A stretch of 64,000 nt of DNA, from the NCBI RefSeq assembly GCF_030766935.1, contig NZ_JASERL010000003.1, positions 434,001-498,000 of the forward strand. The letters run 5' to 3'. Within the stretch, counting starts at the first letter, position 1; every line of letters begins with the position of its first letter. Shown here piece after piece: positions 41,644 through 51,066 of this stretch. Source of the stretch: Streptomyces sp. KL109B. GTDB taxonomy: Bacteria > Actinomycetota > Actinomycetes > Streptomycetales > Streptomycetaceae. Both the position numbers and the translations under genes were made by a program. The notes under the pieces were generated by a model that searched no databases, was not told where the DNA came from, and worked only from the letters and a program-made list of their open reading frames with translations.

Positions 41644-41814
41644 GTGCGTAGTCTGTCCGCCATGCAGACCACCGGGAACCAAGTGACGCCTGTGAGCGTC
41701 GTCGTCCCCGGTGTAGTGCGGGTGAGTGCCGAGAGGGGCGCACCCGTACTCCGGGGGGACCGGAAACCCGACGCCGTTTCCAGGCGCGCGATGCCGCGCC
41801 TGCCCGAGGAGTAG
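41644..41814 (+). CDS. small protein encoded just upstream of the class A PBP gene
   Basis: A 56-codon frame starts at GTG 41644 with a full AGGAGGG ribosome site 8 bp before. It ends 7 bp before the PBP ATG. The product (VRSLSAMQTTGNQVTPVSVV then VPGVVRVSAERGAPVLRG and DRKPDAVSRRAMPRLPEE) has no signal peptide or membrane helix and is unknown to me. The position suggests translational coupling to the penicillin-binding protein, or a leader peptide. An internal ATG 41662 lacks a ribosome site. Confidence 0.5.
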   Translation: MRSLSAMQTTGNQVTPVSVVVPGVVRVSAERGAPVLRGDRKPDAVSRRAMPRLPEE

Positions 41815-41821
41815 TCGTTCG

Positions 41822-44569
41822 ATGAGCGAGCACCGTCGCAAACCGCCGCAGCCGCAAGGCGGTGGGCGCGCCGCGGCCCGTCGCGGAGCATTCGGAGCAC
41901 CATCGGGGCGCCGCGCGGCGCCCCGCGGAGGTTCCGCATCGTCCTCCGCCTCCGCTTCCTATGGCGCCCCGAGTGCATCAGGCTCGTACGAGAGCCCCGA
42001 GGGAGACCGTCCGTGGGGCGGTCGCGCCGAGGCTCGTAGAGCTGCTCAGCGCGGCGGGAGCCGACGCAGGTCACCCGATGGCGGTGGAGCCGGCGGCGGT
42101 GGCGGTCGCCGCGGTGGCGGCGGTCCCGGTGGTGGCGGCCGTGGCGGCCCCTACGGCGCCGGTCGTGGTGGGCCGGAGAAGAAGAAGTTCGTCGACTACC
42201 CGCGTGCGTACAAGCACGGCTGGCGTCGCTGGGTGCCGTCGTGGCGCCTGGTGACCGGCATGTGCGTCGGCCTGTTCGGCAGCATGATGGTCGCGGCCGG
42301 CATCGCGTACGCGCTGGTGGGAGTGCCCGACCCGGCGAAGACGGCGACGGCGCAGAACAACGTCTACTACTGGTCCGACGGTTCGCAGATGGTCGCCACC
42401 GGTGGTGAGACCAACCGGCAGATCATCAAGTACGAGGACATCCCGAAGTCCATGCGCTACGCCGTCATGTCGGCGGAGAACAAGACGTTCGAGACGGACA
42501 AGGGCGTCGACCCGATGGGTATCGCCCGTGCCGTGTTCAACATGGCCAAGGGCGGCGAGACCCAGGGCGGCTCGACCATCACCCAGCAGTACGTGAAGAA
42601 CGCCATGCTGGACGACCAGTCCCAGACGGTGACCCGAAAGCTCAAGGAGCTGTTCGTCTCCATAAAGGTCGGCCGGACCGTCGACAAGGACGACGTCATG
42701 GCCGGCTATCTGAACTCGGCGTACTACGGACGCGGCGCCTACGGCATCCAGGCCGCGGCCCGCGCCTACTTCGACGAGGACGCCACGAAGCTCAACGCGA
42801 GCCAGACCGCGTTCCTCGCGGCCGTGCTGAAGGGCTCGACGTACTACGACCCGGCGGGCTCGCCCGGCATCGACCCGGTCAACGCCACTCCGGAGAAGAA
42901 CCGCGAGCGCGCCACGAAGCGCTGGCAGTGGATCCTCGACGAGGAGCTGAAGGACGGGCGGCTGACCCAGAGCCAGCGGGCCGGGTTCAAGACCTTCCCC
43001 AAGCTGAAGAGCCCCCGCGCCAACGCGCAGCTCGGTGGCCAGACCGGCTATCTCGTCGACCTCGCCAAGGCGAACGCGATCAAGAACAGCAACGGCAAGA
43101 TCACCGAGGACGACCTGCAAAAGGGCGGCTACGAGATCCACACCACGTTCAAGAAGAACAAGGTGAACCAGCTCGAGAACGCCGTGAAGAAGGTCCGCAA
43201 GGAGAACCTCAACAAGAACCGCAAGGTCAACGGGAAGTACGTGGACCGGCACGTCCAGTTCGGCGGTGCCTCCGTCAGTCCGGAGTCCGGTGCGATCGAG
43301 GCCATCTACGGCGGTGAGGACGCCACCAAGCACTTCACCAACAACGCCGATGTGACCGGCGCCCAGGTCGGCTCGACCTTCAAGCCCTTCGTGCTCGCGG
43401 CCGCCTTCAAGTACGGCGTCAGGAACCCGGACGGCCCCGAGGACCAGGGCCCGGACATGCGCACGATCGCCTCCCCCAAGAGCCTGTACAGCGGCAAGAA
43501 CGGGCTCAAGATCAAGGACTGGAAGGGGGACATCTGGACGAACGAGAAGGGCAAGCAGTGGAACCAGACCAACGACGGTAAGCAGTCCTACAACCGCCCC
43601 AGCTACCAGATCGATCTGCGCGAGGCCATGCGCGAGTCCGTGAACTCGGCGTATGTGCAGCTGGGCATGGACGTCGGCCTGGACAAGGTGCGCGCGGCGG
43701 CCAAGAGCGCGGGCATCCTGGACAACAGCTTCGCCTCCTCCAACTACCCCTCGTTCTCCCTCGGTACCTCCGACCCGAGCGCGATCCGTATGGCGGGTGC
43801 CTACGGGACGTTCGCGACCAGTGGCCAGCAGAACGACCCGTACTCGGTGAAGTCGGTCGACCACGGGGGCGAGAACGTCTTCCGGCACGATCCCCAGTCG
43901 AAGCGCGTCTTCGACCCGAAGGTCGCCGACAACGTCACCGACGTCCTCAAGACCGTCGTCGACGACGGCACGGGTACGGCGGCGCGGCTGCCGGGCCGCG
44001 ACGTGGCCGGCAAGACCGGTACCACCGACGGCAACAAGTCGGCCTGGTTCGTGGGCTACACCAAGCAGCTGTCCACCGCGATCACGATGTACCGGATGGA
44101 CGACAACGAGAAGTCCCAGAACCGCAAGTTCCTGGAGATGTACGGCACCGGTGGCCAGGAGAAGATCCACGGTGCGTCGTTCCCGTCGGAGATCTGGCAC
44201 GACTACATGACCCAGGCTCTGAAGGGGCAGCCGAACCAGCCGTTCCCGACGCCCGAGCCCATCGGTGAGCTCGTGGGCTCGACGCCGAGCCCCACGCCGA
44301 CGCCGTCCGTCTCGACGTCGCCGACCGAGTCCGCCTCGCCGTCCCCGTCGACCAGCGAGAGCTCCTCGCCCTCCCCGTCGCCGAGCGAGACGTGCAGCGA
44401 CTGGGACATCGCCTGCAAGAACAACAACGGGAACGACGGCGGTATGGACACCGGAGGCACCGACGGCGGTACGTCGGCTTCGCCGTCCGACGGAAGTACC
44501 GACGACAGCGGGAACCCACAAGGCAACGGGAACGGAGGCGGCCTCTTCGGAGGCCCGGACGGTCGCTAG
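41822..44569 (+). CDS. bifunctional class A penicillin-binding protein
   Basis: A 915-residue peptidoglycan synthase. A long Arg/Gly/Ser-rich cytoplasmic tail (1-140) leads to one membrane anchor (about 142-168). The glycosyltransferase domain carries the catalytic Glu in SAENKTFETDKGVD (about 219, with Asn where many enzymes have Asp) and GGSTITQQYVKN. The transpeptidase domain has STFK (about 518-521), SVN (about 606-608) and KTGTT (about 730-734). A Ser/Thr/Pro and Gly/Asp-rich outside tail with two Cys follows. It polymerises and cross-links wall strands. ATG 41822 is chosen as the closest start after GAGGAG. Confidence 0.95.
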   Translation: MSEHRRKPPQPQGGGRAAARRGAFGAPSGRRAAPRGGSASSSASASYGAPSASGSYESPEGDRPWGGRAEARRAAQRGGSRRRSPDGGGAGGGGGRRGGGGPGGGGRGGPYGAGRGGPEKKKFVDYPRAYKHGWRRWVPSWRLVTGMCVGLFGSMMVAAGIAYALVGVPDPAKTATAQNNVYYWSDGSQMVATGGETNRQIIKYEDIPKSMRYAVMSAENKTFETDKGVDPMGIARAVFNMAKGGETQGGSTITQQYVKNAMLDDQSQTVTRKLKELFVSIKVGRTVDKDDVMAGYLNSAYYGRGAYGIQAAARAYFDEDATKLNASQTAFLAAVLKGSTYYDPAGSPGIDPVNATPEKNRERATKRWQWILDEELKDGRLTQSQRAGFKTFPKLKSPRANAQLGGQTGYLVDLAKANAIKNSNGKITEDDLQKGGYEIHTTFKKNKVNQLENAVKKVRKENLNKNRKVNGKYVDRHVQFGGASVSPESGAIEAIYGGEDATKHFTNNADVTGAQVGSTFKPFVLAAAFKYGVRNPDGPEDQGPDMRTIASPKSLYSGKNGLKIKDWKGDIWTNEKGKQWNQTNDGKQSYNRPSYQIDLREAMRESVNSAYVQLGMDVGLDKVRAAAKSAGILDNSFASSNYPSFSLGTSDPSAIRMAGAYGTFATSGQQNDPYSVKSVDHGGENVFRHDPQSKRVFDPKVADNVTDVLKTVVDDGTGTAARLPGRDVAGKTGTTDGNKSAWFVGYTKQLSTAITMYRMDDNEKSQNRKFLEMYGTGGQEKIHGASFPSEIWHDYMTQALKGQPNQPFPTPEPIGELVGSTPSPTPTPSVSTSPTESASPSPSTSESSSPSPSPSETCSDWDIACKNNNGNDGGMDTGGTDGGTSASPSDGSTDDSGNPQGNGNGGGLFGGPDGR

Positions 44570-44598
44570 CCGCCTGGCTCCCGGCAACAACGCATCGT

Positions 44599-44612
44599 GT
44601 TTCACGTGAAAC
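44599..44612. other. parS (exact), between the PBP and GT87-like genes
   Basis: Exact GTTTCACGTGAAAC, 30 bp downstream of the PBP stop. Confidence 0.93.
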
Positions 44613-44704
44613 GCTGCGTGTTCCACGGCAGTCGAGGGCCGTCACACCGATCAGGTGTGGCGGCCCTCGCCGCGTTCTCAGGCTCGTACGGCAGGATGTG
44701 CCGC

Positions 44705-46243
44705 ATGCCCAGTGCAGAGACGCCCAGTGCAGAGACGACGCGCGCGAATCCGCAGCAGCCTGAGCCGGAACAGGTACGGCCCACCAGAGAGGACGAGGTC
44801 TCGGCTGCCGGGGCCGAGTTCATCGGTGGGCCGATCGGACGGCGGGTGTTGCTCGGGGCCTCGCGATGGACCCCCGCGCGGGTGATCGTGCTCGTCATGC
44901 TCGGCATGTTCGCGCTCGGCATGGTCCAGAAGTTCCCCTGCTACGACGGCGCCTGGTTCTACGGAGCCAGCTCCCAGTACACGCACGCGTGTTACTCGGA
45001 CATCCCGCACCTCTACCAGGGGCGCGGCTTCGCCGACGGTCTCGTGCCGTACTTCGACAAGCTGTCCGGCGACATGGACTACCTCGAATACCCGGTCCTC
45101 ACCGGTGTGTTCATGGAGGTCGCCGCGTGGCTGACGCCCGGCAGCGGCTCCATCCAGCACCAGGAGCAGGTGTACTGGATGGTCAACGCCGGGATGCTGA
45201 TGATCTGCGCCGCGGTGATCGCGGTGTGCGTCACGCGCACCCACCGCAGGCGCCCCTGGGACGCGCTGCTGGTCGCCCTGGCGCCCGCCTTCGCACTGAC
45301 CGCGACCATCAACTGGGACCTCTTCGCGGTGGCGCTCACGGCGGCCGCGATGCTGATGTGGTCGCGGGGCCGGGCCATCACCTTCGGCGTGCTGCTCGGG
45401 CTCGCGACGGCTGCGAAGCTGTACCCGGTGCTGCTGCTCGGACCGCTCTTCGTGCTGTGCTGGCGGGCGGGCAAGTGGCGGGAGTTCGGCAGGGCGATGT
45501 TCGGCGCAGCCGTCTCATGGCTGGTCGTGAACTTGCCGGTGATGCTCCTCGCCCCGGCGGGCTGGTCGAAGTTCTATACGTTCAGCCAGGAACGCGGAGT
45601 CGACTTCGGCTCCTTCTGGCTGATCATCTCCCAGCACCGGGACACTCCCCTCGACACCGACGTCGTCAACACCCTGGCCACGACGCTGATGCTGCTCGCC
45701 TGCCTGGGCGTCGCCGCGCTCACGCTCACCGCGCCGCGCCGGCCGCGCTTCTCGCAGCTCGCGTTCCTGGTGGTCGCCGCCTTCATCCTGACCAACAAGG
45801 TCTATTCACCGCAGTACGTCCTGTGGCTGATCCCGCTCGCCGCGCTTGCGCGCCCCAAGTGGCGGGACTTCCTGGTCTGGCAGGCGTGCGAGGTCGCGTA
45901 CTTCCTGGGGATCTGGCTGTACCTCGCGTACACGACGAGCGGGGACAAGCACCAGGGCCTGCCCGAGGACGGCTATCAACTGGCCGTTGCGGCACACCTG
46001 TTGGGCACGCTCTACATGTGCGCGGTCATCGTGCGGGACATCTGGCTGCCCGAGCGGGACGTGGTGCGCCGCTCCGGCGAGGACGACCCGACGGGCGGCG
46101 CTCTGGACGGCGCCGAGGACGTCTTCGTACTGGGTCAGGCGGCCCGGCCGCGGCGGCACCGGCACGCCGCGCATGCCGTGCACGCCGCAGAGGGCCCGCC
46201 TCCCACGGTCGACTGGGGGCGGGCACCGGGTGGTTCGCTCTGA
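44705..46243 (+). CDS. GT87-like polytopic membrane glycosyltransferase
   Basis: A 512-residue integral membrane protein with about ten hydrophobic segments. Near the N-terminus an outside loop, CYDGAWFYGASSQYTHACYSDIP, has Cys pairs and a DxxW-like acidic motif. DMDYLEYPVLTGVFMEVAAWL and LATAAKLYPVLLLGPLF are typical of the GT87 family of polyprenyl-phosphate-dependent mannosyl- or arabinosyl-transferases. It likely modifies wall glycans or lipids outside the membrane; the sugar is unknown. ATG 44705 follows AGGA. It converges on the racemase-like gene with only 10 bp between. Confidence 0.8.
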   Translation: MPSAETPSAETTRANPQQPEPEQVRPTREDEVSAAGAEFIGGPIGRRVLLGASRWTPARVIVLVMLGMFALGMVQKFPCYDGAWFYGASSQYTHACYSDIPHLYQGRGFADGLVPYFDKLSGDMDYLEYPVLTGVFMEVAAWLTPGSGSIQHQEQVYWMVNAGMLMICAAVIAVCVTRTHRRRPWDALLVALAPAFALTATINWDLFAVALTAAAMLMWSRGRAITFGVLLGLATAAKLYPVLLLGPLFVLCWRAGKWREFGRAMFGAAVSWLVVNLPVMLLAPAGWSKFYTFSQERGVDFGSFWLIISQHRDTPLDTDVVNTLATTLMLLACLGVAALTLTAPRRPRFSQLAFLVVAAFILTNKVYSPQYVLWLIPLAALARPKWRDFLVWQACEVAYFLGIWLYLAYTTSGDKHQGLPEDGYQLAVAAHLLGTLYMCAVIVRDIWLPERDVVRRSGEDDPTGGALDGAEDVFVLGQAARPRRHRHAAHAVHAAEGPPPTVDWGRAPGGSL

Positions 46244-46253
46244 GCGAACGCGC

Positions 46254-47285
46254 TCAGCGGTCCACGAGACGGTCGAACTGCGTCGTGGTGTGCCGCAGAT
46301 GGGCCACCAGCTCCTCGCCGACCTTCGGTTCGGGGGCGTCCGAGGGTACGAAGAGGATCGACACCTGCATGTGCGGCGGCTCGGCGAACCAGCGCTGCTT
46401 GCCCGCCCAGACGAACGGCGCCAGGTTCCGGTTCACCGTCGCCAGGCCGGCCCGTGCGACGCCCTTGGCGCGCGGCATGACGCCGTGCACCGCCTTCGGG
46501 GCCTCCAGGCCCACACCGTGCGACGTACCGCCCGCCACGACCACCAGCCAGCCGTCCGAGGCGGCCTTCTGCTGGCGGTAGCCGAACCGGTCGCCCTTGG
46601 CGACGCGCGTGACGTCCAGGACGGAGCCGCGGTACTCGGTCGCCTCGTGGTCGCCCAGCCACAGCCGCGTGCCGATGCGCGCGCGGAAGCGGGTCTGCGG
46701 GAACTGCTGCTGCAGGCGCGCCAGTTCCTCGGCCTTCAGGTGGCTGACGAACATGGTGTGCAGCGGAAGACGGGCCGCGCGCAGCCGGTCCATCCAGCCG
46801 ATGACCTCCTCGACGGCGTCCGTGCCGTCGGTGCGGTCGAGCGGCAGATGGATCGCGAAGCCCTCCAGGCGCACGTCCTGTATGGCGTGCGCCAGCTGCG
46901 GAAGGTCCTGCTCGGTGACGCCGTGCCGCTTCATCGAGGACATCACCTCGACGACGACGCGGGCGCCGACGAGGCCGTGCACGCCGTCGACGGAGGAGAC
47001 GGAGCGGATCACGCGGTCGGGCAGCGGCACCGGCTCCTCACCGCGCCGGAACGGCGTCAGGACCAGCAGGTCGCCGCCGAACCAGTCCTTGATCCGGGCG
47101 GCCTCGTACGTGGTCCCGACCGCGAGGATGTCGGAGTCGAGGCGCGTCGCCTCCTCCGCGAGCCGCTCATGGCCGAAGCCATAGCCGTTGCCCTTGCAGA
47201 CGGGGACGAGACCCGGGAACTGTTCGAGCACCTGCTTGTGGTGTGCCCGCCAGCGCGCGGTGTCGACGTAGAGCGTGAGCGCCAT
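46254..47285 (-). CDS. alanine-racemase-like PLP protein next to femX
   Basis: A 343-residue protein with an alanine-racemase TIM-barrel. YVDTARWRAHHKQVLEQFPG leads to the PLP lysine in VCKGNGYGFGHE (Lys31). Later blocks are EVMSSMKRHGVTEQDLPQL, RIGTRLWLGD and GWLVVVAGGTSHGVGLEAP. It is shorter than typical Alr (about 370-390) and the usual GYADG tyrosine motif is not visible, so racemase activity is uncertain. It lies 59 bp downstream of femX on the same strand, suggesting a shared job in interpeptide-bridge metabolism. It could instead be a PLP-homeostasis or amino-acid-modifying protein. Confidence 0.75.
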   Translation of the reverse strand: MALTLYVDTARWRAHHKQVLEQFPGLVPVCKGNGYGFGHERLAEEATRLDSDILAVGTTYEAARIKDWFGGDLLVLTPFRRGEEPVPLPDRVIRSVSSVDGVHGLVGARVVVEVMSSMKRHGVTEQDLPQLAHAIQDVRLEGFAIHLPLDRTDGTDAVEEVIGWMDRLRAARLPLHTMFVSHLKAEELARLQQQFPQTRFRARIGTRLWLGDHEATEYRGSVLDVTRVAKGDRFGYRQQKAASDGWLVVVAGGTSHGVGLEAPKAVHGVMPRAKGVARAGLATVNRNLAPFVWAGKQRWFAEPPHMQVSILFVPSDAPEPKVGEELVAHLRHTTTQFDRLVDR

Positions 47286-47344
47286 GGCCGGTCCCGGAAC
47301 CTTTCCGTGGGGAGTTACGTAGCTACGTGAATTGTGCCGGGCGC

Positions 47345-48466
47345 TCAGCGCCGCGACATGTAGATGTCGAGCGCCTTGTGCAGCAGCTTGTTGAGCGGGA
47401 AGTCCCATTCGCCCAGGTACTCGGCGGCCTGGCCACCCGTGCCGACCTTGAACTGGATCAGGCCGAAGAGGTGGTCGGTCTCGTCCAGCGAGTCGGAGAT
47501 GCCGCGCAGGTCGTAGACGGTGGCGCCGAGCGCGTAGGCGTCGCGCAGCATCCGCCACTGCATGGCGTTGGACGGGCGCACCTCGCGGCCGATGTTGTCG
47601 GAGGCGCCGTAGGAGTACCAGACGTGCCCGCCGACGACGAGCATCGTGGCCGCCGCGAGGTTCACGCCGTTGTGCCGCGCGAAGTAGAGCCGCATCCGGT
47701 TGGGGTCCTCGGTGTTGAGGGCCGTCCACATGCGCTGGAAGTACGACAGCGGGCGCGGCCGGAAGTGGTCGCGCACGGCCGTGATCTCGTACAGCCGCTG
47801 CCACTCGGCGAGGTCCTGGTAGCCGCCCTGGACGACCTCGACGCCGGCCTTCTCGGCCTTCTTGATGTTGCGGCGCCACAGCTGGTTGAAGTTCTTGTGG
47901 ACCTCTTCCAGGGAGCGGTTCGCGAGCGGCACCTGGAAGACGTAGCGCGGCTGTACGTCGCCGAAGCCGGCGCCGCCGTCCTCGCCCTGCTGCCAGCCCA
48001 TGCGGCGGAGCTTGTCGGCGACCTCGAAGGCGCGCGGCTCGATGTGGTCCGCCTCGATGTCCCGCAGGCGCTTCACATCGGCGTCCGCGATGCCCTTCTT
48101 GATGGAGGGCGCGTCCCAGCGGCGGATGACGACCGGCGGGCCCATCTTCACGGAGAAGGCGCCCTGCTGCTTCAGATGCGCGAGCATCGGGCGCAGCCAC
48201 TCTTCGAGGTTCGGGGCGTACCAGTTGATGACCGGGCCCTCGGGCAGGTACGCGAGGTAGCGCTTGATCTTGGGGAGCTGCCGGTACAGCACGAGGCCCG
48301 CACCGACCATGTCGCCGGTGCGCTCGTCGAACCAGCCGAGGTGCTCGGAGCGCCACTCCGCCTTCACATCTGCCCAGGCAGGGACCTGCATGTGGCTCGC
48401 CGACGGCAGGGTCTGGATGTACGCCAGATGCTGCTCTCGGCTGATGGTCCTCAGGGTCAGGCTCAT
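47345..48466 (-). CDS. femX: FemX-type lipid II aminoacyltransferase
   Basis: A 373-residue FemABX-family protein that transfers glycine from Gly-tRNA to the LL-diaminopimelate side chain of lipid II, starting the glycine bridge of streptomycete peptidoglycan. Family blocks include LPKIKRYLAYLPEGPVINW, FQVPLANRSLEEVHKNFNQLWRRNIKKAEKAGVEV, GHVWYSYGAS, NAMQWRMLRDAYALGATVYDLRG and LIQFKVGTGGQAAEYLGEWD. Start ATG 48466 follows GAGGAGCG. It acts on the cytoplasmic face before MurJ flips lipid II. Confidence 0.88.
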   Translation of the reverse strand: MSLTLRTISREQHLAYIQTLPSASHMQVPAWADVKAEWRSEHLGWFDERTGDMVGAGLVLYRQLPKIKRYLAYLPEGPVINWYAPNLEEWLRPMLAHLKQQGAFSVKMGPPVVIRRWDAPSIKKGIADADVKRLRDIEADHIEPRAFEVADKLRRMGWQQGEDGGAGFGDVQPRYVFQVPLANRSLEEVHKNFNQLWRRNIKKAEKAGVEVVQGGYQDLAEWQRLYEITAVRDHFRPRPLSYFQRMWTALNTEDPNRMRLYFARHNGVNLAAATMLVVGGHVWYSYGASDNIGREVRPSNAMQWRMLRDAYALGATVYDLRGISDSLDETDHLFGLIQFKVGTGGQAAEYLGEWDFPLNKLLHKALDIYMSRR

Positions 48467-48616
48467 TCGGGGCGCTCCTCGGGCTGGTGTGTCCCCATGG
48501 GTACAGGGGCTCCGGCTCTCGCGCCGAAGCCTACTGCGCCCTGCGAGCGCCCCGACCGGCCGTATGGGAGGTCGGTTGTGAAGGCTGCCCCGACTCAGCT
48601 TCTGAGGTGGGCTTCC

Positions 48617-48946
48617 TCAGCCGATGACGCCGCCGAAGAGACCGCCGTGGGCCATGCCGATGAAGAAGCCGATGGCCGACGCGCCCAGGCCCAGGATCAG
48701 CCCGAAGCGCTCCCGGGTCGTCTCCGAGACGAACTGGCCGTAGGCCCCGGTCAGGATGCCGACCAGGCCGGCCCAGGAACTGAGGAGATGAAGGTCGCTC
48801 CAGAGCGAGGAGATGATCGCGATCGCTCCGAGCACCACGGTCACCCCGAGCAGGGTGTCCGGCAGCGGGTGGGGCTTGCCGTCCGTGGCGAAGAGGGACG
48901 ATGAATGAGCGGAAGCGGTGCTGTTCGGACGCATTGCTTGTGCCAT
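48617..48946 (-). CDS. small multi-helix membrane protein, unknown function
   Basis: A 109-residue protein with three hydrophobic segments: [36 protein letters not shown] and [27 protein letters not shown] 48946 follows a full AGGAGGTG ribosome site, so it is well translated. The family is not recognised. It lies alone, divergent from rpsF. Confidence 0.78.
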   Translation of the reverse strand: MAQAMRPNSTASAHSSSLFATDGKPHPLPDTLLGVTVVLGAIAIISSLWSDLHLLSSWAGLVGILTGAYGQFVSETTRERFGLILGLGASAIGFFIGMAHGGLFGGVIG

Positions 48947-49186
48947 GGGGCACCTCCTGCGGAAGCGGCGCATCGTAGCGCCGTACACACCCGATGTGTA
49001 CAGATTGCGGCGCTTGGCAGCCGGATTTCAACCGGAAGCGGAGGTGCGGGTACTCTGTACCGTCTGCACCGGTGTCTGTCCACGCCCCCGACCAGGGGCC
49101 GGGGACCGATACCGTTGCTCACGCATAAACAACCCTCCTGCCACGGAACGACCGTGGCCGCTGAGTCCAAAGGAGGTGGGTTCCAC

Positions 49187-49477
49187 ATGCGTCACTACGA
49201 GGTGATGGTCATCCTCGACCCCGATCTGGAGGAGCGCGCTGTCGCCCCCCTGATCGAGAACTTCATGTCTGTTGTCCGTGAGGGCAACGGCAAGGTGGAG
49301 AAGGTCGACACCTGGGGCCGTCGTCGTCTCTCGTACGAGATCAAGAAGAAGCCCGAGGGCATCTACTCGGTCATCGACCTGCAGGCCGAGCCTGCGGTCG
49401 TCAAGGAGCTCGACCGCCAGATGAACCTGAACGAGTCGGTCCTCCGGACCAAGGTCCTCCGCCCCGAGACCCACTGA
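49187..49477 (+). CDS. rpsF: 30S ribosomal protein S6 (bS6)
   Basis: A 96-residue S6 with [19 protein letters not shown] and [32 protein letters not shown] precedes the ATG. It is the first gene of the rpsF-ssb-rpsR-rplI operon; S6 pairs with S18 on the 30S platform. Confidence 0.98.
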   Translation: MRHYEVMVILDPDLEERAVAPLIENFMSVVREGNGKVEKVDTWGRRRLSYEIKKKPEGIYSVIDLQAEPAVVKELDRQMNLNESVLRTKVLRPETH

Positions 49478-49553
49478 ACTTCCTAGTTCAGCGGCACTCG
49501 GGACTCGAGTAGCAGCAAGCAGCCAAGCAGCAAACCCGCCGAGAGGTTCCCCC

Positions 49554-50153
49554 ATGGCAGGCGAGACCGTTATCACCGTCGTCGGAAACCTGACCGACGA
49601 CCCCGAGCTGCGCTTCACCCCGTCCGGCGCGGCCGTCGCGAACTTCACGATCGCGTCGACGCCCCGGATGTTCGACCGCCAGACCAATGAGTGGAAGGAC
49701 GGCGACGCGCTGTTCCTCCGCGCGTCGATCTGGCGTCAGGCCGCGGAGAACGTCGCCGAGTCGCTGACGCGTGGCATGCGCGTCGTCGCTCAGGGACGAC
49801 TGCGGCAGCGTTCGTACGAGACCCAGCAGGGCGAGAAGCGGACGGTCGTGGAGCTCGAGGTCGACGAGATCGGCCCCTCGCTGCGCTACGCCACCGCCAA
49901 GGTCACCAAGACCCCCGGTCGTGGCGGCCAGGGTGGCGGCGGCGGCTTCGGCGGCGGCGGTCAGCAGCAGGGTGGCGGCGGCTGGGGCGGCGGCCCCGGC
50001 GGTCAGCAGGGTGGCCAGGGCGGAGCCCCGGCCAACGACCCCTGGGCGACCGGTGCGCCGGCCGGCGGCGGGCAGCAGGGCGGCGGCGGTGGCGGCTGGG
50101 GCGGAAGCTCCGGCGGCTCCGGCGGCGGCTACTCGGACGAGCCCCCCTTCTAG
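49554..50153 (+). CDS. ssb: single-stranded DNA-binding protein SSB
   Basis: A 199-residue SSB with an N-terminal OB fold ([20 protein letters not shown], then [22 protein letters not shown] and [16 protein letters not shown]). A long Gly/Gln-rich linker and the acidic partner-binding tip DEPPF follow. It coats ssDNA at forks and recruits repair proteins. Its place between rpsF and rpsR is the standard arrangement. Confidence 0.97.
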   Translation: MAGETVITVVGNLTDDPELRFTPSGAAVANFTIASTPRMFDRQTNEWKDGDALFLRASIWRQAAENVAESLTRGMRVVAQGRLRQRSYETQQGEKRTVVELEVDEIGPSLRYATAKVTKTPGRGGQGGGGGFGGGGQQQGGGGWGGGPGGQQGGQGGAPANDPWATGAPAGGGQQGGGGGGWGGSSGGSGGGYSDEPPF

Positions 50154-50216
50154 GGATCACTCCCTGACGGGGCTGGGCTCGCACCCCACACTTCTTGATC
50201 ACACAGGAGAAACACC

Positions 50217-50453
50217 ATGGCGAAGCCGCCTGTGCGCAAGCCTAAGAAGAAGGTCTGCGCTTTCTGCAAGGACAAGGTCACGTACGTGGACTACAAGGAC
50301 ACGAACATGCTGCGGAAGTTCATTTCCGACCGCGGCAAGATCCGTGCCCGCCGCGTGACCGGCAACTGCACGCAGCACCAGCGTGACGTCGCCACGGCCG
50401 TCAAGAACAGCCGTGAGATGGCGCTGCTGCCCTACACGTCCACCGCGCGATAA
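50217..50453 (+). CDS. rpsR: 30S ribosomal protein S18 (bS18), zinc-type
   Basis: A 78-residue S18. It keeps metal ligands C14 and C17 (CAFC) plus C51 and H54 (NCTQHQ), so it is the zinc-binding (C+) paralogue. AGGAG precedes the ATG. Confidence 0.97.
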   Translation: MAKPPVRKPKKKVCAFCKDKVTYVDYKDTNMLRKFISDRGKIRARRVTGNCTQHQRDVATAVKNSREMALLPYTSTAR

Positions 50454-50471
50454 GGGAAGGGTGACCGACTA

Positions 50472-50918
50472 ATGAAGATCATCCTGACCCACGAGGTCTC
50501 CGGCCTCGGCACCGCCGGCGAGGTCGTCGACGTCAAGGACGGGTACGCCCGTAACTACCTGATCCCGCGGAAGTTCGCTATCCGCTGGACCAAGGGTGGT
50601 GAGCAGGACGTGGCGCAGATCCGCCGCGCCCGCAAGATCCACGAGATCGCCACCATCGAGCAGGCCAACGAGATCAAGGCCAAGCTCGAGGGCACCGCGG
50701 TCCGCCTGGCCGTCCGCTCCGGCGACGCCGGTCGTCTCTTCGGTTCCGTCACCCCGGCCGACATCGCTTCGGCGATCGAGGCTGCCGGTGGCCCGAAGGT
50801 CGACAAGCGTCGTGTCGAGCTGGGCGCGCCGATCAAGTCGCTCGGTGGCCACGAGGCCTCCGTGCGTCTGCACCCCGAGGTTGCCGCCAAGGTCAACATC
50901 GAGGTCGTCGCTGCCTGA
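50472..50918 (+). CDS. rplI: 50S ribosomal protein L9 (bL9)
   Basis: A 148-residue L9 with N-terminal [20 protein letters not shown] and [13 protein letters not shown], a connecting helix, and C-terminal domain ending [11 protein letters not shown]. It starts 18 bp after rpsR and is the last gene of the operon. Confidence 0.97.
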   Translation: MKIILTHEVSGLGTAGEVVDVKDGYARNYLIPRKFAIRWTKGGEQDVAQIRRARKIHEIATIEQANEIKAKLEGTAVRLAVRSGDAGRLFGSVTPADIASAIEAAGGPKVDKRRVELGAPIKSLGGHEASVRLHPEVAAKVNIEVVAA

Positions 50919-50946
50919 GCACTGCCCTGAGCAGCGCTGAAGCGAA

Positions 50947-50980
50947 TGTGGGGCCGCACCCTTCGGGGTGCGGCCCCACA
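50947..50980 (+). terminator. terminator of the rpsF-rplI operon
   Basis: A perfect 15-bp stem (50947-50961 with 50966-50980) with a TTCG tetraloop, 28 bp past rplI. It is very stable; only a short TGCTTGT follows. Confidence 0.88.
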
Positions 50981-50994
50981 TGCTTGTCAGCCGC

Positions 50995-51008
50995 GTTTCA
51001 CGTGAAAC
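50995..51008. other. parS (exact), rplI-MATE gap, first copy
   Basis: Exact GTTTCACGTGAAAC, 14 bp beyond the ribosomal-operon terminator, in a convergent gap. Confidence 0.93.
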
Positions 51009-51037
51009 CGTGGAACGGCCTGCTTTGGTGGCTCACC

Positions 51038-51051
51038 GTTTCACGTGAAAC
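51038..51051. other. parS (exact), rplI-MATE gap, second copy
   Basis: Exact GTTTCACGTGAAAC, 43 bp from the previous copy (start to start) and 15 bp before the MATE stop. Confidence 0.93.
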
Positions 51052-51066
51052 AGCCCGCTGAGCGTG

